Origin: Sarcocystis neurona
Lineage: Eukaryota; Apicomplexa; Conoidasida; Eucoccidiorida; Sarcocystidae
DNA length: 64,000 nucleotides
Direction: 5' to 3'
Assembly: GCA_000727475.1 (NCBI GenBank)
Contig: KL647301.1
Span: 310,001-374,000, forward strand
Positions 1 to 13,116 of the stretch are shown in pieces. The notes under the pieces were generated by a model. That model saw nothing but the letters and a program-made list of their open reading frames with translations, had not been told where the DNA came from and did no database searches. The translations under genes were made by a program, and so were the position numbers. Numbering within the stretch: position 1 is the first letter of the stretch; every line of letters starts with the position of its first letter.

Positions 1-471
1 TTCTGCAGTATATATGGATGTATATCCATATTGAGAGGGCGGTAGAGACACACACACATTCACATATATGTAGAGAGAGAGGGAGGTGTGTTTGTATGTG
101 TAAGAAGAGGGAGCAAAATGTATATATACACGCAGGTATGTGTAAGTGTATATTCTGTAGGGTAGACATATATGTGTATATACATATATACAGAGAGAGA
201 TACGCACATAACTAGAGGTATAGGGTTGTATACGTAGGTGTATGTTGTAACGGTTTGGAGGGATACGTGCTGAAGAGAGCGCATATCTACAGTCGGCTAA
301 CTCGCATATGTATAGAGACAAAAGAAACATATCTGTGCATGCACTGATACACACGTGTGTACATAAAGAGAAAGAGCGGGGAAAAGAGATATGGTCAACA
401 TAAATTCTGTGTGTGATAGAGCGAAAGAAAGTAGTACACATATATATAAATAGAGAGAGAGAGGGATACGC

Positions 472-521
<50 letters not shown>

Positions 522-600
522 ATAGATGTATACATAGATAGGCACCTGTATAGATGTATATATGTGTATCTATATAGGTATGTGTGTGAGTGATTTGCTG
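1..600. repeat. TA/TATG and GAGAGA microsatellite, intron
   Basis: Dynein intron continuing past the left edge. It alternates TATATG, ACACAC and GAGAGA runs, with a pure TA tract at about 479-518. No coding evidence. Confidence 0.85.
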
Positions 601-790
601 GGGGAATATTTGCTGAAGAGTCCTTCTAAATTTTTCTGCAGGCGACGTGGACGCGGACTCCAGCAGAAATGAGTTCCGCGCGCCTCAGAAAAAGGGGGGG
701 GACGCGAGCCTCACTAGAGGCAGAGGGACGGAGGGAGAAGCAGCGAGACCGCGTCGGTCACCTCAACGAGTTCGTACGAGAGAAGGGGGA

Positions 791-965
791 AGCAGCAGGT
801 GAACTTCTTCTGTTATTACCTCTACAAAGTCGTCAATTTCTCGTTTAAGCGAGCAGCAGGTGGACTTCTTCTGTTACCACCTCTATGAAGTCGTCAATTT
901 AAGCGAGCAGCAGGAGGACTTCTTCTGTTATTACCTCTATGAAGTCGTCAATTTCTCGTTTAAGT
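791..965 (-). repeat. Three tandem copies of the exon-23 end and donor site
   Basis: Three direct copies of a 54-61-bp unit begin at about 791, 852 and 906. On the coding strand each carries the end of the exon (ATTGACGACTT..), the donor, and the first intron bases ACAGAAGAAGTCC. Copies 1 and 3 keep GAG|GTAATA; copy 2 has GAG|GTGGTA and lacks seven bases. The copy at 906-965 belongs to the real exon. Reading past its donor reaches an in-frame TAA within 12 codons. Confidence 0.9.
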
Positions 966-1111
966 TCCTGGTAGGCGTCGCTGTCTTTGAGCTGCTTAGG
1001 CAACTTCTTGCAGCAGGCGGCGAAGAACTGAATCCTCTCGCTCATCGAAGAAATATTTGCTGGCACGTCAACCCACAAAATTTCCTTCCACTCTTTCAGC
1101 GTGTCTGACAC
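935..1111 (-). CDS. Dynein heavy chain exon 23 (last exon in window)
   Basis: Fifty-nine codons, phase 0. Acceptor GCCATGCAG|GTG. It encodes [20 protein letters not shown] and [15 protein letters not shown] then [10 protein letters not shown], matching '....W...LW..V.......F...C..LPK.L..W.AY..LK..IDDF'. The next part expected is the helix before AAA1, which lies off the window. The donor GAG|GTAATA is the rightmost of three tandem copies of the exon end (see the repeat at 791-965). Confidence 0.97.
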
Positions 1112-1725
1112 CTGCATGGCGGGGCAAAGGGCAGAGAAAACCGCCTCGAAAAAGACAGGTAAAGCTCGAGAGACAAGGCAGAGGAAGAACAGGGGAAGCA
1201 CAAAAAAAGAAAGAAAGAAGACAGAAATGATGCCCCCACATACAAGCAAAACGACTCAGGTGTCTCTCTACGTAGAAGTAGGCGTGTGTGGGTGCATCTG
1301 TGTGTGTGTGTGTGTGGAAGTGTGTGTGGAAGTGTGTGTGGAAGTGTGCTTATTTATGTGTTTGTACGTGGGTATGTGTGTGTATACGTGTGTATATGTG
1401 TCTGTATGCGGATGTATGTATATATACTTGTGTATACATGTATATGTGTGTATATATCTGGGAATGTGGATGTATGTATGTGTATGCGTGTATATATGTG
1501 TATGTGGGTGTACGTGCGTGTGTGTCTACGTGCATGTATGTGTGTTTACGTGTGTGTATGTGTGTGCAGCTATATATCCATGTATATGGGTTGACACGAA
1601 TCTGCTATATATACATATATATATATGTGCATATATGCATATAAATCAAGAGAGATAGGGAAGGAAAGGAAGAGAAAGATTTGTACGTCTTCTCAGGGAA
1701 ACACCTAAAATGTATATATGTGTGT

Positions 1726-1757
<32 letters not shown>

Positions 1758-4700
1758 TTGTTTTTCTTTTATTCGGCCCGGTATAACCGCGTGTGTGTTG
1801 ATCAGTCCCTCCTTGCAGATCTCTTAATACTTATGTATATGCGCCTTAGAGACAGATAAAGTCCTGCGCCAGTAGAGAGAGAGCGAAATATATATAGATA
1901 CATATATATATATATATATGTGTGGGGAGACGACGGAGGTCTGCGTAGGTAGATGCAGCAACAAGATGAGAAAGCACACACAAAGGCGGAGAGGCGAACA
2001 GAGCGAGAGAGACGAAGTGAGACAGGAAGAGCGAAAGAGGGAGAGTAGCTTCTTCGGCATGCAGACAGAGAAAGCCCGGAGAAGAATCATAGGCAGCAGC
2101 GCAGTTGTCTCGGTCGCCGGTGAACTTCCACTTCCGCGAGAGAGAAGGACGACAAGGCGAGCCACGGGTGAAGGAAGGGAGGAAGCATTAAACAAAAAAA
2201 GGCGAAGCCACAGTCTAGGAAACTGCAACACACTCTGTCCCATCTGCTGGCGAGAGTCTAGGAAACTGCAGCACACTCTGTCCCATCTGCTCGTACTCTC
2301 TGTTGCTCTCTGTGTCTCCCTTTCTTTCAGTCTCCCCGCCTCGCCTTCTGTCTCTCTGTCTTCCTTCGTGTCTCCCTGTTTGTCTCCCCTTCTATCGCCC
2401 TGGCCGTCTCCCTCTCTGTCACTCTGTCTCTCTGTGTCTCCGTCTCCATCTCCCTGTCTTTTTCTCCGTCTACTCCGTATGTCTCCGTGTCTCCGTGTCT
2501 CTGTCTCCGTCTCTGCCGCTCTGCCCGTCTTTCCTTGTCTCAGTCTCTGTCTCCGTGTCTTCCCTTCCGTCTGCCCCGTATGTCTCCGTGTCTCCGTGTC
2601 TACGTCTCTGTCTCCCTGTCTTTTTCTCCGTCTGCCCCGTATGTCTCCGTGTCTCCCTGTCTCTGTGTCTCTGTGTGTCTCCATCCTTATTATTTTTTCT
2701 CTGTTTCCCTCGGTGTCTCTGCGTGCTTGTCTCTGCGTTTTTCTTCTGTTTCTCTCTTCGCAGACTCCCGCGGAAGGAGGCTGCGGGAGAAAAGGGAGTT
2801 TCTACAGAGAGAAGAAGTGCAGAGGCTCCCTATCAATTTGGTAACATGAACTCTGCTCTAAGCAAGAAAGCCAAGGGAACTACTGCCCAGTGCTGCAGCG
2901 GCAACAAAAGAAGAAGCGGTCCTGCTGCAAATCTCTGGAGGCGGTCGCTACTGCAGGCGCGACAATAATCAACGCATGCGCACCGCTAGCTGCACATCCG
3001 ACGTGACGTCCCTGTAGGAAGTGCGCAGCACATCTCCCCCTCTCTCTTTTCCCGTTCTTCTCTCTTTTTTGCAAGACGAAAACTATGCCTGTTACACGCA
3101 CCTGTCTACAGGCTCCTATCCCTGATCTTCGCAAAAATATTATGTATATGTTCATATAGGTCGACTAATTCTACGTATACGTCCATATACACCTATACGT
3201 GTAGGTACACGCACGTGTATATACATATATATGTATATGTCGAAATATATATGTGTATATATATACCCAAATATGTGTAGAGAGAAGTATGCGCATATGT
3301 ATATATATTTATATATGCTACTCAGTATATACATAAATATATGTGGAAGTATATATATATATATATATAAGTATATATATGTATAAATACCTATATATGT
3401 GTAGAGAGAAGTGTGCGCATATATATATATATACATATGTACACATATATGTATATACGTATGTATAAATATAGGTGTATATAGATATAGATGTATTTGT
3501 ATATTTGTGTACCTGTGGCGATTATACATATGTATATATATCTCCTCCTACATATATATATGGGAATGTATGCATATATGTGTGTGCAGGAGAAGAAGTA
3601 GAGTCACGTTTACGCGTGGACAGCAAGAACGCCTCAGACGTCTACAGAGAGGGAAGGAAGCGGTGAGGCTCCGCCACTTCTGTTCATTCCTCAGACGACG
3701 CAGCAGCAGAGAAAAAAGGACAAAAAATTCTTTTTTTTCTGGCCGAGACGGAGACGCACTTCTGCGTCGTTGAACACCCACCTGCACGTACAAGTCGTAG
3801 AGCAGCGTGAGGTGGGCAATTTCTTTCTTCGTTTGTTCAAGCTCGGGATAGGACTGGTGGGGAAAGCCGAAGAGGTCTTCTCCGGCGTGATAAATCTCCT
3901 GCTTTCTTGCTCGCATCTCACACTCTTCCTTGTACCGCTTGACCCTCTCCACGGCCTCTCTGTGAAGAAAAAGAACCGCGTGAACGTCTCCCCGCCTCTA
4001 TGCACAAGCGCTGCTTCTTCAGGCTTCCACAGCCCCCGGTAGGGAAGGGAAGCGGCGCACAAGGCGGATTTGAACGCGTAGAGTCCCGCAGACAAGCGGA
4101 CACGTATACCGAGGGGGAGAACGGTCGAGAGAAGAAAACGAGGAAGAGAAAATGCCAGCAGCAGAGAAAAGGGGTACACAGAGCCAGAGACAGAGACACA
4201 CACACAGAGACAGACGTGTGTGTGAAACCCCCTGTCTCCAAGCACGTAGGCGCATATACAGAAAGAGAAAGAGACTGAAATACAGAGAGACACAGGCAGA
4301 CAGATAGACGTCTGCGAGAAACCTGTCCAAGTGCAGACATATATATGGTTATATATGTATACGAGGGAAGAGCGTGAGAGGAAGAGAGGGAGAGACACGC
4401 AGACAGACAGATATGTGTGCGGGAAGTTCTGTCCAAGTACGTATGTGTGCGTGTGGAGGTCCACAACGCAGGTGTGGTCTGCGTATGGCGCATACATACA
4501 TACACACAAGTGAGAAGGAAGAGAAAAAGACGTGTACGTATGTGTGTGTGGGTGTGTGTGGAGGACCAAATAGGCACGCACATGTTTACAGAGAAAGAGA
4601 CACAAAGGAAGAGAAAAAGAACGAGCAGCAGCCGTCAACAAAGTAGAAATGGCGTGCGCATACACACACGTGGACCTCCTGGAGGCTCGCCGGAAGTAGT

Positions 4701-7700
4701 ACAGATGTGGCCGTGTTTCTTGTACAGACCGGTGTATATACACCCGAGCAGGTGGATCTCTGCGTGCACACACATGCGTACTGTTGAAGTATGGTAGTAT
4801 GCAACTTCCCAGGCACACCCGTATGTGTGTGTGTGTGTATTGTGTCTCTTTTTACAGATGTATACGCAGGTACATTTCCAGGTGTGTGGAACTCCAGCAT
4901 ATATCCATCCTCGTGAAGCTACAAAAAGAGATTCATATAAATCTCCGCAGGAAGGTACTGTCACTTTGTCCCAAGAAGAGCGTGGAGCCTAGGCTCCGAG
5001 CAACAAGAAATTTCGAGCGGCAACAGATGCAAACGCGCACACATTCGGCAGCAGCGGGAGTCCTGTGTCTCGTCTCCCCCTCCTTCTTCCCGTCTCCGTC
5101 TCGCTTCCTCTCCGTCCCCCCCCCTCCCTCCCGTCTCCCGTCTCCTTCGCCCCTCCCTCTGTCTTTGAATTTTCTTCTCGACGTCCATTTCTCTCCTTTT
5201 CTTCCCCTCTTTGCTGCCCACCCTTTCATTTCTCCCTCGGTCTCTCCCTATCTCTCTCTGCGTGTGTCTCCCTGCATGTGTCGCTTTCTTGATAAAGTGT
5301 TGTCCAGCGGCTGTCACACGCAAAGGGAGCTGGAGAAAGGCAAAGACAGTTGCTGCTGCTGTGTATGTGTAGGCTCAACGGGAAGATGTGCCGCGCTGGG
5401 AAGACAGCTACAAGTGAACTCATCCACAAAGAGACTTTGCTGCGAGCCACCACCTTCGGGGCCCCATACGCCGGCGGCGCGCGCACAAGTTTGTGTTTGC
5501 GTGTATACACACGTGAAATAAGAAAGAAGACAAGACAGAGAGGGAGGTGGGGAGGAAGAGATGAACAGCTGGAGAAAAGAACACCAGAAGAGAGAAGAGG
5601 GCCGATATCAAAGTATATGTACATCTGCGTAGGAAATACGTGGACACTTATATATACGTATATATACAGGACTCTCGCAGTCCACTGTTAATGGTGGGCA
5701 CGGGAAACCCTGTCGAAGAAGAAACGGGAGAGAAAGCGATAAAAACACACAAAGAGGGGAGAGGGACAGAGAAGAAGAAGAAGAAGGGAGAGACGGAAAG
5801 CACTGAAGAAGTCAAAGATAGGGGGATACACTTTGGTCTCTAAAGGCCGACGAGATAAGACGGCCAGAAATGCCACCAGGGGGGAAAACTCTCAAAATTT
5901 TGACTCTCTCTTTTCCGGCGCATGAACAGCAACACGTCTCTGTATGTGTGGTTATGTGTGTCCTGCCACTCTGCTGCTTAGGCTTCTTCCTGCGCAGCTG
6001 CTGCGATGTAGAGCTGCCTCCTGCTGACAACAACGGAGAGTGGAGGGGAGAAGCAGCAAAAGAGCCATGCAGCGAGCTTCGTCTGGGAGAATCGAAACGG
6101 ACAGCGAAGGTCGAAGGTGGCACGCAGAAAAGACCCTCGTGAAATCCACGCAGGAAAAGACGGCAAGAAAGTCACACAGGTGGACGCATGCATGCACGTC
6201 GGTATACCCACACATATACACACACAGCCATGTATATATGTGTATGGATAGATATTTACATGCTTCTACACATGTAGAGTCAGCTGCTTCTCTATATTTG
6301 GCTGTGTGCGGGACACATCTTCTACGAATAGAATGAAGTTGTCACTAGTGTCTCTGCATGAGGGCGTTCGTGTGTGTCTTGCAAGACCCCTGCAAGGAGT
6401 ACTTCGCAGCCACTGCTCCCACGTCATTGCTGTTGTCGTGTGACAGCAAAAAGTTCTGCGTCAACGCAAATGTGGGCGGAATCATCTCTCACATATATAC
6501 GTCTTTCTACGTAGTGAGGAAAGGAGCCAAGTAACACAGTTACATATATCTAGAGAGGGAGAGAGACACGAAGAGACACACAGAGCCACACACGCAGATA
6601 TATATATGTATATATAGAGAGAGAGGGCCACATACAGACATATATATATATATATATTGCATATATATAGAGGGAGAGGGACAGAGAGAGGGAGAGACAC
6701 AGAGCCACACATGCAGAGATATATATGTATATAGAGAGAGAGAGGGCCACATACAGACATATATATATATTGCATATATATATAGAGAGAGGGAGAGAGA
6801 GAGGGAGAGATAAAGAGCGAGAAAAAGAGAAAGAGGGGGATACATTAGTACATACGCTCACTCACAAAGCAAGTACACATGTATGTATATATATATATGT
6901 ATATGGATAGATAGAGAAACACACAGACACACACATATGTATATACACACCTAAATGAAGAGTACTTCACATGTTGTTTTATTTGTATATATAAGGGCCC
7001 AGAGAAGGAAACAGCGTCCTCTTTGCTATCACAAAATGGGCTCCGTGGGGACGGTGAAGTGCTGCAGCAAAATGGGCCTAGTGGCACACTGCGAAGCATC
7101 CCCCCGGCGTGCCTCTTCGTCGCATCTCTCTCTTTGTTAGCAGCAGCGGTGGGGAAGGACGGCTGGCGCCGCTTCTCTCCCAAACAGAATCGCAGCGAGT
7201 TCATCTTCTCTTCAGTATTAGGACTTTTTTCGATTCTTTTCTCTGTGAATGGCATCCTCGGCAAAGTGTGTCCCCGCTTCCCCTACCGCACAGGGACTTC
7301 CCCTGCGTCGGCAGGAAGAAGCGCCACGTCTGCTGTCTCCGCTGCTGAGACTGCTGCAGCAACGCTTTTGGCCTCTCCTCTTGGCCTGTCTGTTCGCGTC
7401 TCTTCCTTCTTACTCTCCAGGCACTTCCTGCTATCTCAGCAGCTACTTCCTGCGCCTCCGCTGCATATAGCGACTGCCGCGACGGCTCATTTCATTACCC
7501 TCTTCCTTCCGCTGCTTCCATTTATTCTTCTCTTACTTTTTCTATCATTTCCTGCTGTCACTTACTGTTCTGCTGCTGCTGCTCTGGTCCATCTGTCGCT
7601 GTCTCTTCTGCTGCTGCTGCTGCCGCTTTGGCGCCCTCGTCGCTTCCCCTTCTGCCGCTGCTGCTGTTCTGCCCCCCCCATCGCTTCCTCTTCTGCTGTT

Positions 7701-10700
7701 GCTGCTTTGCCCCCTCTCTGGCTGTTCTTTTGGTGCCGGTGCTGCTGGAACCCATCTGCCACTTCCTCTTCTGCTGCTGCTGCTTTGCCCCCTCCTCTGG
7801 CTGTTCTTTGGCTGCCGCTGCTGCGGTAACCCATCCGCCGCTTCCTCTTCTGCTGCTGCTGCTCTGCCCCTCCGCCTCTTCGTCTTCTGTTGCTACTGCC
7901 CTGGTCCCTCCGTCGCTTCCTCTGCCACTGCTGCTCCTGCCCCTCTGCCTCTTCCTTTTTTGCTGCCGCTGCTGCTCCTCCCCCCCGCCTCTTTGTCTTC
8001 TGCTGCCGCTACTGCACCGCTCTCTCTCTAGAGGACAGCATTACCTCGGGGAAATGCCCAAGGCCGTTGGTCCGTTTTTTTCGAAGTCTTCACGAAATTG
8101 CTTGGCATCGATCTTGAAGCTATTGATATTTGCAATTAGCTCCCGCTTGTAGTCGTTCTGCGTCCCTATGAGACTGTCTTGACAGGCCTGTGCCTCCTCC
8201 AGCAGCCTTCCCCAGGACCCTCGCAGCATCAGGCGCTGATCTTGCTCGTCTTTGTCTATCAAAGACACGTTGCTCGGCAAGTAGCGGTCAAGCAAGTTGT
8301 ACATGCTAATGATCGGTCCAAATTCTGACTCTATAGCTGAAAGAAAGGAACCCACACGAAAGTGCAAACCTTCCTTCTCCTTCTCCTCTTCCTGCTCCCC
8401 ATTCTTCCCCTCTCGCCGACACCGTAGACCCCATTCTTTGTCTGTAGACACAGACCTCGCATTATTCTCTACATCTTTTATACATACATATATATATATA
8501 TGTATATGTATAGGTGTGTATGTATATCTCCGTCGCTCTCGACGCGTAGATTTTCTTCTTCTCTTTTGTGTCTACATCTGATGATGAAGGGAAGTACGTA
8601 GGAAGTTCCTTGCCACACACAGGCAGATACGAATTTCCTCCTCGGGGGAGACTCACAGACAAACACACTCATCTGGAAGAAAAGAGAGCGAGAAGGTAGC
8701 GAAGGGTTGTGTGGGTATGTGGACCCGTGACTGCTGCAGCAGCAGCAGCAGCAGTTTGTTCGAAGAAGAACAGGGGGGGACTACCTTTTTGTCGTTCCTT
8801 TCTTCCCACATACACACACGCGGAGCATGCATGTGGACACACAACTAGAAGAACACACAAATATTTAAAGGCTTGCCTATCCATCTATATATCCATTAAG
8901 GGAGGTATTTACACGCGTATATATATGCACGTGCGCACAGAGGTGCATGCGCTATTGCATACGCTCACAAAAGTGTATGGCCACTTGAGTATGTGTGTGT
9001 GTGTGTGTGTGGAAACGTGTCTCTAGCTGAATCTACGCGCATGCATCTGGCCATTCCTTCTCAGCCCCGCAAGACACACCCCCTGCCAACAGCTAGCTAC
9101 CTACACAAGGCGTACACTCCTACATATATATATTGCATAGAAGATAGTGTGTGAATGTTTGAGCGGGTATGTACATGGGTTACGTATATATGTAGGTGTA
9201 GGCACATGTCTGGTCACGCACACACGCCCACTGACGTACGCAGCAGCCATCAAATAAGAGCTGCCCAGGCGTGGATACATACACACGTATATATGTATAT
9301 ATGTAGCCGTTGTACAAGGGTGTTGTAAGTGCACTTCCTTACAAATATATCAACCGCGTTTGAATTCGTAAAGTACTGTCAAGTAATCCCCTCCGGTCGT
9401 TGCAGCATACATCAACGTGAAGAGGCACTTGACAGCGGGGGGCGGACCTACCCATGCATACGTGTGTGTACATATATATACATTCCTCGAGGCCAGTCCA
9501 CATACACGCATATATGCATATACATATGTACATATATATGTATGTAGATATTCTCGTGCTTTCCTTCTGTATATGTGTGTCCGCAGGTTCATATATATAT
9601 CTATCTGTCTCTCCAGTAGGTGAGGTGCGTCCCGGGGACCGCAGCCCCCATGGAGGGCATGCAGAGAATTCACACAAGGAAGATGGACGACTGTCTGTAG
9701 GTGGTGTGCATATTCGCTGCGTGATTTTGACCGCTGCCGTTTAGCTGCTATGACATATACACGAAGAACGCGGAGAAAAACAGAAGGGGAACGTGTAGAG
9801 TGGACGGCAGAGAGGAGGACGACGAGCAACAGTCCAAATTGAAGAAGAAGTCGGCGGCCTGAAGAGGCAGCGGTGGATGATGAAGAGGACCAGAATGACA
9901 CACAGACAAACTCGAAGAGAAGTCGAACGCACCCCCCCACATGCAGAAGTTCTTCTCTTCGACACACATGCATTCCTGTGTGTGTACGCAAATGTATGTG
10001 TATCAGTGAATTTACTAACACACGCGTGGAGGTGGACACAACTCGACAAATATATACAAATACATATATATATATATATATGTACACAGAGTGGGACAGG
10101 CGGATAGAAGGACAAAATCCCGTGGATTTGTCTCTGTATCTGTGTGTGCATGTGTGTATACACAGGCAGCTCCGCATGCATGTGCACATATATACACATA
10201 TATATGTATAGAGAGAGATGATATGTATCTACGTACTTTCTTATATTTATTACCGTAGTGGCGCATGCTCTACGTCTATACATATATATGTATATCTGTG
10301 AATCCATACATATATATATATATATATCTGAAGCTGCGCATGCCTGTGTGATGAACAGATGCATACGCATGTAGAAGTGGTTGAAATGACCACTTCCGTC
10401 ACTCTGGTGGCGCACGCAGTAGACTTATATATATATACATAGATAGATAGATAGATAAAAGTACATCTGTAAAGACGTCTGCATATATACGTAACATATG
10501 TATGTACAGCGGTGCATGCGTATGTGAATAGATGCGTCGGCAGATAGATGGCGTGGATCTGCATATTTTCCTGTGTTTCTAGTTTTCGTGGCGCATGAGG
10601 TAGTAGACCTACGTATCTCTCTCTGTGCCGCTACGTGTATATATCCATATATATATGTGTACGTGCACATATACAGCTAGATTTGCACATAGATGTATGT

Positions 10701-13081
10701 GAGTACGTAGCCATGGATATGCAGGTATCTTTGTTTATTTCTTTCTCCGTTTTCTACATTCGTATACGTGTTGATTTATAAGAGAGGCAGCACCTGAGAC
10801 ATAGGGAAGAACAGAGAAACCTACAGACAGTCTTCTTCATCGCTTTCCGTACATGATAGTGGGGAGACAGGGAGACGCAGAGACAAAAAGTAGACACGAA
10901 TAGACCCTGTAGCTGTCCAATACGTGTGGAGCAGAAGAGAGAGACACAGACAGAGAACGAAAGAAGGGGAGGACAAGAAAAGGGGGCTCGTAGGGAAACC
11001 GGGAAGTAGCAGATGAATGGTTTCGATTGTTCTCCCCATTTTTCAGGTGAGAAGATCTGCCCCCCCCGTTGTGCGTCCGGTAGAACGCTGTCTCACGAGT
11101 CGAGGAACTTCGAGTTTTGCGACACCTACCCGACTCTTTCTCTCTGATGTAATTCAGCGTCTCCATCACATGCCGCAGGGCGTCAATATCCACAACTTGT
11201 CGCTTCAAACGCTTGGACATTTGCCGAATTTGTTCGGTCAAGTTCTCGAGCTTCTGCTTCGCCTGCTGATGAAGTTCGGCAAGAAACTGCACGTTCCAGC
11301 TCCTGGCCAACTCCGAGAGCTGCACGGCCGCGCCCACGCCGAAGCAAAGACAGACAGACCCACACGTGGAGGCCAAGAGACGGAGGGACAGACGGACAGA
11401 AGAAGGGGGAAGACGAAGAAAGGGCCACCGAAGAAGAGGACGAAAGGGAGACGGGCAAAAGCGATCAAATACGGAAGAGAGAGACAGCGGGAGGGAGACG
11501 GAGACAGGAGGACAAGAACAAGAGGGAAGTCGGAGCGAAGAAGAGAAGGAGACGGAGACTAGCGGAGAAAAAATAAGAGAGGAACACTTTTATGCAGCAA
11601 ATTCGAGGGAGACTAAAAAAGGATGTGAAGAGGAGGAGATATTGCATTTATGTCCCACGTGTGTGTATATTCACGCAGGTGAGAGTGGAAAACAACAGAT
11701 GCCCCTGTTCGAGTCGTCTACAAGGAGACGCGTGTCTCCTTCGCTCGCTCAAAACTTCGGCCAGCAGCTGGCAGCTGAATAGAGAGACAGGGCGACAGCC
11801 ACATATCCAAGCACACATATATATATGTGTGTGTATGTATGGGTATATTTTCTGTGAATGTCAGTGTCCTCGCCGAAGAGAAGAAAAAAGAAAAGGGCGT
11901 GGTGCGTTCACAGGAGGGAGAAGAGACCGCGGGACAGCCTCGAAACCGAAAAGGAGACGCGAAGGGAGACAGAACAGACGGTTGGAAATGCTGCCTGAAG
12001 AGAAGACAAACGAGGAACCCCCACACATTTGCAGACGTCGGTGTGGCAGCAGCAGAATGCCAGGTCGGCAGCGAAAGTGTGCTGCAGGAAGTTCTCCTGC
12101 CCTGCCAACAAAGCAGCTCCTGCGCGAAGACGTCACTCACGGGCGCTCCCCTTTTCGATGTCCACTGCCCCCCCAATAAAATGTGGAAGACGAAAACAGA
12201 CACAGAGACGATAAAACGGAGAAAAAGAGAGTTCAGAAGATATTCGTGGTGATCCACTCCTCTACAGACTTTCATCCATACATACACGTCCCAGTATATC
12301 CACTGAATATACAAAAATCTCCTCCTATCAATCCCAGCTTCTATAGCTCTCTCTCTCTATATATATATACATATATGTATATTGGGATGTATATATATAA
12401 TATATAGGCATGTATATATATATATATTATATAGCTACGTATGCATATATATATGTATATATATGTAATATAGGTATGTATGCATTATAATAAGTGTGTG
12501 CGTATATGTGTATATATATATACACATATATATATATTATATTAGAATCCTCCTCATACCAATCCTAGCTTCTATATGTCTCTCTCTCTCTATATATATA
12601 TATATGTATTATAGTCCTCAACGCACCATTGCCAGCCTGTATGGCTCTCTTCCTATATTTATGTGTATATAGGTACATGTATCTGTGTAAACGTATGTAT
12701 ATACATATATATATATATATAGATGGAGTTCTCCTCACCAGCTCGCAGACCTCCCCCTATATATATATATATATGTAGATAGATAGATAGATACATACAC
12801 ATATATCTATACATATACACACATATACATGTATACAAACATATATATATCTATCAAGGTATACGCAATATACATATATATATATGCGCATGTATAGGTA
12901 CGTATATATACCGCATAAGCTGCTTAAGCTGGTGGGGAGACAAGCATAGAAGATTCACTAACGCTGTAGTCATCAATACGTAAATATACGTACCTTATTA
13001 CCTAAACACACGTATATATTTTCCTTTGAAATTTTTCTTCCTACGTCCAAGAAGAGCCACACGGATAGAAATATGAAGTAG

Positions 13082-13116
<35 letters not shown>

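Noticed and set aside
1824..2844. Long frames of about 300 codons on both strands
   Set aside because: Composition follows the CT/GA simple repeats. Both strands are open only because the repeat lacks stops, and dynein exons 22 and 23 join across it.
9350..10189. 279-codon minus frame in dynein intron 20
   Set aside because: Mostly microsatellite translation with no heavy-chain motif. Exons 20 and 21 join in phase across it.
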